Assembly (NCBI GenBank): GCA_946610635.1
Contig: CAMOCI010000061.1
Span: 1 to 5,045, forward strand
Direction: 5' to 3'
Length of the DNA stretch: 5,045 nucleotides
Origin: an uncultured Clostridia bacterium
GTDB taxonomy: Bacteria; Bacillota; Clostridia; Christensenellales; UBA1242
In this document: positions 1 through 5,045 of the stretch, one piece after another
Layout of the letters: each line of letters opens with the position of its first letter
Numbering within the stretch: position 1 is the stretch's first letter
Program-made: the position numbers and the translations under genes
Notes under the pieces: generated by a model
Seen by the model: the letters and a program-made list of their open reading frames with translations, nothing else
Databases searched by the model: none
Told to the model about the DNA's origin: nothing

Positions 1-513
1 GTTTCTACAATGATAGATAATTACAACAAAAATGTTGAAACACCTTACAAAATTATTTATACGGATAGTTCTGAATTTTTGACAAATACACTAGGAACGA
101 TGATTAATATAATAAGCATTGTATTGGTTGCTTTTGCTGGTATATCACTTGTTGTTTCTAGCATAATGATTGGTATAATAACATATGTTAGTGTAATAGA
201 AAGAACAAAAGAAATTGGTATTCTTCGTAGTTTGGGTGCAAGAAAGCATGATATATCAAGAATATTTAATGCCGAAACTATAATTATAGGCTTTTTGGCA
301 GGTATGATTGGTATTTTGGTAACTTACTTACTATGTCCAATAATAAGTGGAATTGTAGGTAGTTTGGCTGGCGTAAATGGTATAGCAACTTTCAGTCCAA
401 TTCATGCTTTAACACTTATTGCAATAAGTATGTTATTAACACTTATAAGCGGTAGTATCCCTAGTAGGATTGCCAGCAAAAAAGACCCAGTTGAGTGTTT
501 AAGAAGTGAATAG
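1..513 (+). CDS. FtsX/MacB-type ABC transporter permease, C-terminal part (5' end outside window)
   Basis: The reading frame is open from the first base, so the ATG at 10 is probably an internal Met and the gene begins upstream of the window. The visible 170 residues form the C-terminal FtsX-like permease domain. A long hydrophobic segment lies at about residues 29-59 counted from that Met. It is followed by the cytoplasmic coupling stretch ERTKEIGILRSLGARKHDI (residues 64-82), a hallmark of this family. Two more membrane segments lie at about 90-118 and 133-150. The tail, PSRIASKKDPVECLRSE, matches the usual basic 'DPVEALR' ending of MacB/LolE-like permeases. Such proteins sit in the cytoplasmic membrane and pair with an ATPase to move or extract lipids, peptides or drugs, or to control wall hydrolases. 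The substrate cannot be told from this fragment. Family assignment is confident; specific function is not. Confidence 0.9.
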   Translation, partial: VSTMIDNYNKNVETPYKIIYTDSSEFLTNTLGTMINIISIVLVAFAGISLVVSSIMIGIITYVSVIERTKEIGILRSLGARKHDISRIFNAETIIIGFLAGMIGILVTYLLCPIISGIVGSLAGVNGIATFSPIHALTLIAISMLLTLISGSIPSRIASKKDPVECLRSE

Positions 514-545
514 ATCTTTAAATTTAATCATTTTTAATAAATAAA

Positions 546-570
546 AAAGCCCAACCGGGCTTTATTTATT
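546..570. terminator. Bidirectional Rho-independent terminator between convergent genes
   Basis: AAAGCCC (546-552) pairs with GGGCTTT (557-563) around an AACC loop. On the plus strand the stem is followed by TTTATTTATTT. On the minus strand it is followed by an uninterrupted T6 run and more T-rich sequence. It lies between the stop of the permease gene (513) and the stop of the minus-strand alkD gene (611), so it can end both transcripts. The T run is better in the alkD direction. Confidence 0.85.
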
Positions 571-610
571 TATACGAGTTATTATAATTATTGGATACAT
601 AAACCATGTT

Positions 611-1288
611 TTAATATCTTAACGTCTTAACAAATTCTTTATCTTCTTTGCTTACTCTAAAACTATCACAAATTTTTGATATACTTTTGTTTTTAACTTC
701 TTTGTTTATTTTTTTGCTTTTTAATAGTTTTATAGTTTTTTCTTTACACTTTATAAAAGACACAGAAACAAACCATGCAATAGCCATATCAATATAATAA
801 TTTTTGTTTTGTAAAACTATTAAGCGATTAAATAAATCATCAATATAATTTTCATCAATATAGTATGATAGTAGGCAAACAATAGCAAATCTAACAGTAA
901 AATCACTGTCACTATCCAAATATTTTAAAATAACTGATAAAAATTCATTTTTAAATTTTTTTATAATTTTTAACGAACTCACAAAAGTATCACAAATTGC
1001 CCAGTTATCAATATAAGGTAAAATAAAGTTAAGTCTATTTTTTAAGTTTTCAATGTCTTTTGTTGTGTAACCAATATAATAACAAGCAACACTTATTGAT
1101 TCAAAATTGTTAAGCGTAATGTTATCTAAAAAATCATCATATTTTGCAAAGTTTTTTGCAATTTTCCTAAGTTTTGGCACTGTAACACCTTTAATTTTTG
1201 TGTTAGGCACAAGTGAACTATGAAAACTTGCATATTTTTCATCAATATTTTCTAATATTATTTTGTTTAATTCTTTGTCATATTTCAT
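611..1288 (-). CDS. DNA alkylation repair protein, AlkD-like HEAT-repeat glycosylase
   Basis: The 225-residue protein matches the DNA_alkylation (AlkD) family over its full length. The N-terminal part has KYASFHSSLVPNT (residues 18-30) followed by GVTVPKLRKIAK (34-45), the family signature. NWAICD (95-100) carries a Trp and an Asp four residues apart (W96, D100), as in the AlkD active site. R133 (in FTVRFAIV) and W172 (in AIAWFVSV) fit the other active-site Arg and Trp known from Bacillus cereus AlkD. The tail has the typical SFRVSKEDKEF (209-219). AlkD enzymes are all-helical HEAT-like repeat glycosylases that excise positively charged alkylated purines such as 3-methyladenine and 7-methylguanine. 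No Shine-Dalgarno is visible before the ATG. A TATATT lies only 12 bases upstream on the minus strand, so the leader is either very short or the gene is read through from the tRNA upstream. The gene looks more AT- and Lys-rich than its neighbours. Confidence 0.9.
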   Translation of the reverse strand: MKYDKELNKIILENIDEKYASFHSSLVPNTKIKGVTVPKLRKIAKNFAKYDDFLDNITLNNFESISVACYYIGYTTKDIENLKNRLNFILPYIDNWAICDTFVSSLKIIKKFKNEFLSVILKYLDSDSDFTVRFAIVCLLSYYIDENYIDDLFNRLIVLQNKNYYIDMAIAWFVSVSFIKCKEKTIKLLKSKKINKEVKNKSISKICDSFRVSKEDKEFVKTLRY

Positions 1289-1368
1289 AAGATTAGTTTA
1301 ATATATTTTTTACTTTTTTGCAAAAAAATATAGTTACAAAGTAAAAAAATATTTTGGGTTGAATGTTT

Positions 1369-1456
1369 TGGCGGATGATGCAGGATTTGAACCTGCGGTA
1401 CCTTTCAGCACACTTGTTTTCGAGACAAGCTCATTAGACCACTCTGACAATCATCC
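1369..1456 (-). tRNA. tRNA-Ser, anticodon CGA, with encoded CCA
   Basis: Read on the minus strand, all arms fold. The acceptor stem is GGATGAT/ATCATCC with discriminator G, followed by encoded CCA (1371-1369). The D arm is TCA/TGA around GAGTGGTCTAA. The anticodon stem is CTTGT/ACAAG with loop CTCGAAA, giving anticodon CGA (plus-strand 1420-1422). The extended variable arm GTGC/GTAC is typical of serine tRNAs, and the T arm is GCAGG-TTCAAAT-CCTGC. Total length is 88 bases including CCA. It reads UCG codons. Its own promoter lies just upstream. No strong terminator is seen between it and alkD, 80 bases downstream on the same strand. Confidence 0.97.
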
Positions 1457-1464
1457 ATATTTAA

Positions 1465-1493
1465 AGTATATCATTTTTGTCATAATCTATCAA
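1465..1493 (-). promoter_or_regulatory. Promoter of tRNA-Ser
   Basis: On the minus strand, TTGATA (1493-1488) and TATACT (1470-1465) are separated by exactly 17 bases, each one mismatch from the sigma-A/sigma-70 consensus. The predicted start at about 1458 lies only some two bases before the mature tRNA 5' end, so the precursor would have almost no 5' leader. Confidence 0.8.
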
Positions 1494-1536
1494 GCAAAAT
1501 GATTTTTGTTCATATCAAAAAATATTTTAAAATTAA

Positions 1537-1565
1537 TTGCTAGTTTAAAAAAAATTTAGTATAAT
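1537..1565 (+). promoter_or_regulatory. Promoter of the serine-palmitoyltransferase-like gene
   Basis: TTGCTA (1537-1542) and a perfect TATAAT (1560-1565) are separated by 17 bases. The predicted start is near 1572, giving a leader of about 29 bases. A modest Shine-Dalgarno AAAGGG (1586-1591) lies nine bases before the ATG at 1601. The promoter is divergent from the tRNA-Ser promoter. Confidence 0.75.
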
Positions 1566-1600
1566 GTAAAAGTTTTGAATTAAACAAAGGGTAAAATTTT

Positions 1601-2818
1601 ATGGATTTATTTGAAAAATGTAAAAATTATACAAGAACTGCGGAAGTTAAAGAAAAGGGAGTATATCCTTATTTTCATTATCTAGAGAGTGGTCAAGATA
1701 TTGTTGTTAATATGGAAGGTCATAGAGTTATCATGATTGGCAGCAACAACTATTTGGGCTTAACTAGTAACGAAGAAGTTAAGGAAGCAGTCATCAAGGC
1801 AGTAGAGAAATATGGCTCTGGCTGTTCTGGTTCAAGGTTTTTAAACGGCACTCTTGATATGCATTTGGAGTTTGAAAAAGAGATGTCAGAGTTTTTGAAT
1901 AAGGAAGCAGTTGTCTGCTTTCCTAGCGGTTTTCAAAGCAATTTGGGGATAATAAGTGCTATTGCGGGTAGAAATGATTACATTCTTTGCGATAAAGAAA
2001 ATCACGCTAGTATATATGATGCATGTAGATTAAGTTACGCAAAAATGTTAAGATACGAGCATAGCGATATGGCTGACTTGGAAGAAAAATTAAAATCTAT
2101 TCCAGAAGACAAAGGTATTTTGATTGTTACAGATGGTGTTTTCTCTATGAGTGGAGAAATATGTAAACTACCAGAACTTGTAGCACTTAAAAAGAAATAT
2201 GGTGCAAGACTTATGATTGATGATGCACATGGATTTGGTGTTATTGGTGCTCATGGTAGAGGAACAGGTGAGCATTTTGGACTTGAAGATGAAGTTGATA
2301 TTATTATGGGAACATTTAGTAAATCATTAGCTTCTCTTGGTGGTTATATTGCAACAACAAATCAAGTTGCAGAATACATACGTCATAATTCAAGACCTTT
2401 TATCTTTGCGGCAAGCAATCCACCAGCATGTGTTGCAGCTGCACTAGCATCTTTAAGAATATTAAAAAGAGAGCCGGAAAGGGTTAAAAATTTGCAAGAT
2501 ATTGCAGAATTTATGCGTAGCGAGTTAAAACGTAACGGCGTGCCTATCAAAGAAACAAAGGATAGAATTATTCCTATAATTCCTATTTTAACAGGCAAAG
2601 ATTACAGAACATTGTATGCAGCAAAAGTTTTGTTTGATAAAGGCGTATATGTAAACCCATCAATCAGCCCAGCAGTACCAGTAGGCGAGAGCATACTTCG
2701 TACAAGTTACACAGCAACTCATACAAAAGAACTTATGACAGAAGCTGCAAACATTATTGGTGATGTTTTTAGAAATGAACTTAAAAAGTTTGACGAAGAA
2801 AACCCAGATTTACCATAA
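1601..2818 (+). CDS. PLP-dependent alpha-oxoamine synthase, serine palmitoyltransferase-like
   Basis: This 405-residue fold-type I PLP enzyme belongs to the alpha-oxoamine synthase family (BioF, Kbl, HemA, serine palmitoyltransferase), which condenses an amino acid with an acyl-CoA and loses CO2. Visible landmarks are SNNYLGLT (48-55), GCSGSRFLNGTLDMH (74-88), the cofactor-stacking His in NHAS (H135), DDAHGFGVIG (207-216) with D207 and H210, the Schiff-base lysine K241 in GTFSKSLASLGG (237-248), and the carboxylate-binding Arg R367 in ILRTSYTATHT. The stretch GTFSKSLASLGG and the end VYVNPSISPAVP (349-360) resemble bacterial serine palmitoyltransferases of the Sphingobacterium/Bacteroides type more than Kbl, which has a GGASGGY-type sequence after the lysine. 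The likely reaction is Ser plus long-chain acyl-CoA to 3-ketodihydrosphingosine, but the amino acid and acyl donors are inferred. No biotin, threonine-dehydrogenase or acyl-carrier gene is adjacent. It forms a single-gene unit with its own promoter and terminator. Glycine C-acetyltransferase or 8-amino-7-oxononanoate synthase remain alternatives; many databases would label it so. Confidence 0.88.
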   Translation: MDLFEKCKNYTRTAEVKEKGVYPYFHYLESGQDIVVNMEGHRVIMIGSNNYLGLTSNEEVKEAVIKAVEKYGSGCSGSRFLNGTLDMHLEFEKEMSEFLNKEAVVCFPSGFQSNLGIISAIAGRNDYILCDKENHASIYDACRLSYAKMLRYEHSDMADLEEKLKSIPEDKGILIVTDGVFSMSGEICKLPELVALKKKYGARLMIDDAHGFGVIGAHGRGTGEHFGLEDEVDIIMGTFSKSLASLGGYIATTNQVAEYIRHNSRPFIFAASNPPACVAAALASLRILKREPERVKNLQDIAEFMRSELKRNGVPIKETKDRIIPIIPILTGKDYRTLYAAKVLFDKGVYVNPSISPAVPVGESILRTSYTATHTKELMTEAANIIGDVFRNELKKFDEENPDLP

Positions 2819-2824
2819 AAATAT

Positions 2825-2850
2825 AAGCATGGCTAGCAGCCATGCTTTTT
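2825..2850 (+). terminator. Rho-independent terminator after the serine-palmitoyltransferase-like gene
   Basis: A perfect ten-base-pair stem AAGCATGGCT/AGCCATGCTT (2825-2834 with 2838-2847) closes on the loop AGC and runs into a T5 tract. It starts seven bases after the TAA at 2816-2818. Confidence 0.93.
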
Positions 2851-2863
2851 ATTTACAATATTT

Positions 2864-2895
2864 GCAAACAAGTTTGCTTTTTGTTTGGCAAAAAG
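2864..2895 (+). repeat. Overlapping inverted repeats upstream of hpf
   Basis: Two small inverted repeats share sequence here. GCAAAC-AA-GTTTGC (2864-2877) is followed by T5 and could act as a second, weak terminator behind the stronger one. CTTTTTG (2877-2883) and CAAAAAG (2889-2895) form a perfect seven-base inverted repeat around TTTGG, and this covers the -35 box of the hpf promoter. The two hairpins share base 2877. Function as terminator or operator is inference. Confidence 0.5.
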
Positions 2896-2913
2896 TGTTT
2901 TGTATGTTAAAAT
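2885..2913 (+). promoter_or_regulatory. Promoter of hpf, extended -10
   Basis: TTGGCA (2885-2890) and TAAAAT (2908-2913) each differ from consensus by one base and are 17 bases apart. A TG at 2905-2906 gives an extended -10 element. The predicted start is near 2920, leaving a leader of about 26 bases that contains an AGGAGGAG Shine-Dalgarno (2933-2940), five bases before the ATG. This is the strongest promoter plus ribosome-binding combination in the window. Confidence 0.75.
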
Positions 2914-2945
2914 AATGATACGAGATAATAGTAGGAGGAGTTTTT

Positions 2946-3206
2946 ATGACAAATAATTATCATTGTGGAGAACTTTTAAGCCCAGCACTTCAAGCAATGC
3001 TAGAAAAAAAGTTAGCAAAACTAGAAAAATATGAGTTAGGAGATGCAGTAGTAGATGTTTATATGAGCAAAGAAGGTAAAGATTTTGCTATGAAACTTGC
3101 ACTTCAATCAGACAAACATAACCTTATTGCAAAATCAGTTAGTGCAGATATGTACAAAAATATTGATGAGTGTTTAGCAAAATTAGTTGCTCAAATAACA
3201 AAATAA
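2946..3206 (+). CDS. hpf: Ribosome hibernation promoting factor, short HPF/YfiA family
   Basis: The 86-residue protein fits the N-terminal domain of HPF/YfiA (S30AE) proteins. LSPALQAMLEKKLAKLEKY (11-29) is the first helix with the family KKLxKLEKY pattern. VVDVYMSKEG and FAMKLALQS follow as beta strands. ADMYKNIDECLAKLVAQI (67-84) is the second helix, matching the DMYxxIDxxxxKLxxQI signature. These factors bind the 30S decoding region, block mRNA and tRNA sites and preserve idle ribosomes in stationary phase or stress. The protein ends straight after the second helix, so it lacks the C-terminal dimerisation domain of the long HPF (about 180 residues) common in Firmicutes. It is also a little shorter than typical short HPF (95 residues or more). 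The N-terminal strand, MTNNYHCGE, is diverged. The gene has its own strong promoter and sits just before the ribosomal protein genes rplM and rpsI, though a terminator hairpin separates them. Confidence 0.85.
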   Translation: MTNNYHCGELLSPALQAMLEKKLAKLEKYELGDAVVDVYMSKEGKDFAMKLALQSDKHNLIAKSVSADMYKNIDECLAKLVAQITK

Positions 3207-3314
3207 ATAAAATTATTTTTGATAACTTGCGATTGTTAAACGACTAATTTTATAGATAAAAATTTTTATTAAATATTATACTATAATATATGTAAACTTT
3301 TTGTTAAAAAGTAG

Positions 3315-3343
3315 TTGACAAAATGCCTTTTATGTTGTAAACT
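3315..3343 (+). promoter_or_regulatory. Candidate rplM-rpsI promoter inside the hpf-rplM hairpin
   Basis: A perfect -35 TTGACA (3315-3320) is followed after 17 bases by TAAACT (3338-3343), a four-of-six -10. The predicted start is near 3350. The spacer is the 5' arm of the hairpin at 3320-3373, so a transcript from here would lack that arm and escape termination. A perfect TATAAT at 3282-3287 has no recognisable -35 and is a weaker alternative. No clean promoter is seen between 3374 and 3480. Confidence 0.55.
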
Positions 3344-3373
3344 TGTAAAAGTCTAAAACATAGGCATTTTTTT
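3320..3373 (+). terminator. Long hairpin with T7 tract between hpf and rplM
   Basis: AAAATGCC (3320-3327) pairs with GGCATTTT (3363-3370). After a TTT bulge on the 5' side, TATGTT (3331-3336) pairs with AACATA (3357-3362). A small inner stem ACTT/AAGT (3341-3344 with 3349-3352) closes on GTAA. The 3' arm runs into seven T (3367-3373). This fits an intrinsic terminator for hpf transcripts, lying about 110 bases after the hpf stop. It could instead be an attenuator in a ribosomal-protein leader. The remaining 3374-3479 holds only a small TGC..AAAA-CAAG-TTTT-GCA hairpin (3401-3420) and AT-rich sequence; I could not match it to a known r-protein leader. Confidence 0.7.
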
Positions 3374-3479
3374 GTTGAGATTAGCCCCTTAACAAATTAC
3401 TGCTAAAAACAAGTTTTGCATTTTGCTGATTTATTATCTTATCAATAATTAATCAAATTTGTTGTATGTTAGATTATAT

Positions 3480-3485
3480 AAGGAG
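3480..3485 (+). promoter_or_regulatory. Shine-Dalgarno that fixes the rplM start
   Basis: AAGGAG lies six bases before the ATG at 3492. The open frame could extend 11 codons upstream to a TTG at 3459, but that start has no ribosome binding site and the extension would read through this one. The L13 family begins at the MKTxM sequence encoded from 3492. Confidence 0.9.
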
Positions 3486-3491
3486 AATACT

Positions 3492-3932
3492 ATGAAAACA
3501 ATTATGCCAAAAGTGGCTGAAGTTGAGAAAAAATGGTATTTGATTGATGCAGAAGGTTTAGTATTAGGTCGTCTTGCAAGTCAAATCGCCATGATATTAA
3601 GAGGTAAAAATAAACCAACCTACACACCAAATCAAGATTTAGGTGACTATGTTGTTGTTATAAACACAGACAAAATGGTTTTAACAGGTAAAAAATTAGA
3701 ACAGAAACTTTACAGACATCATACAGGTTACGCTGGTAACTTAAAAGAAATGCAATATAAAGACCTTATGGCAAAAGATAGCCCAAAAGCACTTGAACTT
3801 GCTGTTAAAGGTATGATGCCAAAAAACAATCTTGGTAGAGAGATGCTTAAAAAATTGCATGCTTACAAAGATGCAAATTATAGAGAAGTTGCTCAAAAGC
3901 CAGAAAAACTTGTTTTGAAGGAGTTAGTATAA
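3492..3932 (+). CDS. rplM: Large ribosomal subunit protein L13 (uL13)
   Basis: The 146-residue protein matches L13 throughout. It begins [20 protein letters not shown], followed by [21 protein letters not shown] (26-46), [11 protein letters not shown] (51-61), [19 protein letters not shown] and the C-terminal [20 protein letters not shown]13 is an early-assembling 50S protein that binds 23S rRNA, and in some bacteria it represses its own operon. Length agrees with the usual 142-150 residues. The stretch before the end, [16 protein letters not shown], is somewhat diverged from the usual YAGPEHPHxAQ pattern but keeps AQKPE. The gene is directly followed by rpsI after one base, the classic L13-S9 operon. 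The start at 3492 is chosen over the upstream TTG because of its Shine-Dalgarno and family alignment. Confidence 0.98.
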   Translation: MKTIMPKVAEVEKKWYLIDAEGLVLGRLASQIAMILRGKNKPTYTPNQDLGDYVVVINTDKMVLTGKKLEQKLYRHHTGYAGNLKEMQYKDLMAKDSPKALELAVKGMMPKNNLGREMLKKLHAYKDANYREVAQKPEKLVLKELV

Positions 3933-3933
3933 T

Positions 3934-4347
3934 ATGCCAAAGAAAGTAGTTAAAAAAGTAACAACACCTATCCATACTGGTAGAAGAAAAAGCAGTGTTG
4001 CACGTGTAAGAATTATAGAAAACGGAAAAGGCGCAATAACAATTAATGACAAAGCATTAGAAGAATATTTTGGCCTTGGCACACTTCAATTTATTGTTAA
4101 ACAACCACTCACATTGTTAGGTTTGGAAGAAAAAGTTGACATTTTAGTAAATGTTCAAGGTGGTGGCTTAACAGGTCAAGCTGGTGCTATTCGTCATGCA
4201 ATTGCAAGAGGCCTTGTAGAAGTAAATGCTCAATATAAAGATGAACTTAAAAAAGCTGGTTTCTTAACTCGTGATTCAAGAGCTAAGGAAAGAAAGAAAT
4301 ATGGTCTTAAAAAGGCTAGAAAAGCTCCACAATACAGCAAAAGATAA
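3934..4347 (+). CDS. rpsI: Small ribosomal subunit protein S9 (uS9)
   Basis: The 137-residue protein is a clear S9. It has [14 protein letters not shown] (14-27), [35 protein letters not shown], and the basic C-terminal tail [20 protein letters not shown] ending in QYSKR. The terminal KR of S9 reaches the P-site tRNA anticodon stem in the 30S subunit. It is about seven residues longer than the usual 130, from a Lys-rich N-terminus ([13 protein letters not shown]). Translation is probably coupled to rplM: the ATG begins one base after the rplM stop, and its Shine-Dalgarno AAGGAG (3918-3923) is inside the end of rplM. Confidence 0.98.
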   Translation: MPKKVVKKVTTPIHTGRRKSSVARVRIIENGKGAITINDKALEEYFGLGTLQFIVKQPLTLLGLEEKVDILVNVQGGGLTGQAGAIRHAIARGLVEVNAQYKDELKKAGFLTRDSRAKERKKYGLKKARKAPQYSKR

Positions 4348-4377
4348 TTTTGTTATATTGTTAGTAAAATCAAACAT

Positions 4378-4406
4378 AAATGCAGACAGTTTTGCCTGCA
4401 TTTTTT
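4378..4406 (+). terminator. Rho-independent terminator of the rplM-rpsI operon
   Basis: AAATGCAG (4378-4385) pairs with CTGCATTT (4396-4403) around a ten-base loop, and the stem runs into a T6 tract (4401-4406). It lies 30 bases after the rpsI stop. Confidence 0.88.
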
Positions 4407-4442
4407 ACATTATAAATATTATAAAGTTTTTTAAATTTTTAT

Positions 4443-4471
4443 TTGTGTATAAAATATATTTAATATATAAT
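4443..4471 (+). promoter_or_regulatory. Candidate promoter of the CPBP protease gene
   Basis: A perfect TATAAT (4466-4471) is preceded after 17 bases by TTGTGT (4443-4448), which matches only the TTG of the -35. The usual start position, seven bases after the -10, would be 4478, the A of the ATG. The region is highly AT-rich, so a chance match is possible. Confidence 0.45.
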
Positions 4472-4477
4472 ATAGTT

Positions 4478-5045
4478 ATGGAAAATAAAAAAATACTTAG
4501 GCAAAACTTATATTCACCAAATGATGCAAGCATTGCATTTATTTTGGCACTTTTGGTGCCACAAATAATATATGTAATTGTTATGGTAATACTTGGTAAA
4601 GAACTTGCAACTCAAACAATAGTTGTTGCACTTGTGCCACAAATTTCTTTTTTGCTTGTATTTTTATTTGTTAGTGAGCGCAAAAAGGTTAATTACAAAC
4701 TTGCAAATCAATTTAATTTTATAATTAATATTTGGGCGTTGCTTGTTGTTATTGCTATAGGTGTTGTTGCGATTTTTGGATTTTCTCCACTAACAAACCT
4801 ATTTGATTATATAACAAGTGCTTGGGGCTACAAAGGCTCAACATCTAACATTGACGTTAGTACATTTGCAAAGTTTTTTGGTACAATATTTTATGTTGCA
4901 CTTTTGCCTGCTGTTTGCGAAGAACTTATTTTTAGGGGAGTTATAACAAATGGCTTGAAAAAGTATGGCATAGTAGCGGCTGTTGTTTTATCATCAATCT
5001 TTTTTGCACTTATGCATCAAAATTTGCAACAATTTATTTATCAAC
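4478..5045 (+). CDS. CPBP-family intramembrane glutamic protease, N-terminal part (runs off window)
   Basis: Translation from the ATG at 4478 stays open for 189 codons to the window edge. Hydrophobic segments lie at about residues 19-39, 46-66, 81-102, 134-147 and 164-179. CEELIFRG (147-154) supplies the EExxxR motif (E148, E149, R153) and FALMH (176-180) the FxxxH motif, which together define the active site of CPBP (CaaX protease and bacteriocin-processing, Rce1-like) proteins. Roles in this family include prenyl-protein processing in eukaryotes, and bacteriocin maturation or self-immunity in bacteria; the substrate here is unknown. The C-terminal part with the second His motif is beyond the window. 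No bacteriocin gene is nearby. There is no Shine-Dalgarno before the ATG. Start choice rests on the stop-free frame, the hydrophilic charged N-terminus and the terminator upstream. Confidence 0.9.
   Translation, partial: MENKKILRQNLYSPNDASIAFILALLVPQIIYVIVMVILGKELATQTIVVALVPQISFLLVFLFVSERKKVNYKLANQFNFIINIWALLVVIAIGVVAIFGFSPLTNLFDYITSAWGYKGSTSNIDVSTFAKFFGTIFYVALLPAVCEELIFRGVITNGLKKYGIVAAVVLSSIFFALMHQNLQQFIYQ

Noticed and set aside
10..12. ATG as the true start of the permease gene
   Set aside because: The frame is open upstream to the window edge, no Shine-Dalgarno precedes it, and the product would lack the N-terminal and periplasmic parts of the FtsX/MacB family.
1289..1368. Long A/T palindrome between alkD and tRNA-Ser as a terminator
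   Set aside because: The stem consists almost only of A-T pairs and would be weak; in this AT-rich spacer it is easily chance.
2383..2598. Minus-strand open frame of 71 codons inside the serine-palmitoyltransferase-like gene
   Set aside because: It is the antisense shadow of a well-conserved coding region, with no ribosome binding site or recognisable protein motif.
3207..3479. Known ribosomal-protein leader (L13 type) or riboswitch between hpf and rplM
   Set aside because: Only a terminator-like hairpin and one small hairpin are visible. I could not match them to a described L13 leader structure; a covariance-model search would be needed to decide.
3459..3491. Eleven-codon N-terminal extension of L13 from a TTG
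   Set aside because: It has no ribosome binding site, crosses the AAGGAG used by the ATG at 3492, and family alignment starts at that ATG.

Overview
The window reads as chromosomal housekeeping DNA from a very AT-rich, low-GC bacterium, most likely a Firmicute or a related gut-type lineage. This rests on strong AGGAGG-type ribosome binding sites, class II tRNA-Ser with encoded CCA, rplM-rpsI spacing, AlkD and CPBP proteins of Firmicutes type, and normal use of TGG for Trp with no in-frame TGA. The species cannot be named from the sequence alone. No prophage, IS, CRISPR array or toxin-antitoxin module is visible.

Layout, left to right. At 1-513 is the C-terminal end of an FtsX/MacB-type ABC transporter permease that enters from outside the window. 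It converges on a minus-strand AlkD-type DNA alkylation repair gene (611-1288), with a bidirectional terminator hairpin between them. Upstream of alkD on the same strand is a tRNA-Ser(CGA) gene (1369-1456) with its own consensus-like promoter. Divergent from it is a single-gene unit (1601-2818) for a PLP-dependent alpha-oxoamine synthase that most resembles bacterial serine palmitoyltransferase, closed by a strong terminator. A short ribosome hibernation factor of the HPF/YfiA family follows (2946-3206) with a strong promoter and Shine-Dalgarno. Then come the ribosomal protein pair rplM-rpsI (3492-4347) with a terminator, and finally the start of a CPBP-family membrane protease (4478 to the window edge).

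Functionally, hpf, rplM and rpsI all concern the ribosome, but the hairpin between hpf and rplM suggests separate transcription. The other genes look like independent single-gene units. The most interesting points are a probable promoter nested inside the terminator between hpf and rplM, a serine-palmitoyltransferase-like enzyme in an apparently Gram-positive-type genome, an inverted repeat over the hpf -35 box with a related palindrome ahead of rplM, and a possibly leaderless CPBP protease message. I see no clear novel multi-gene system.
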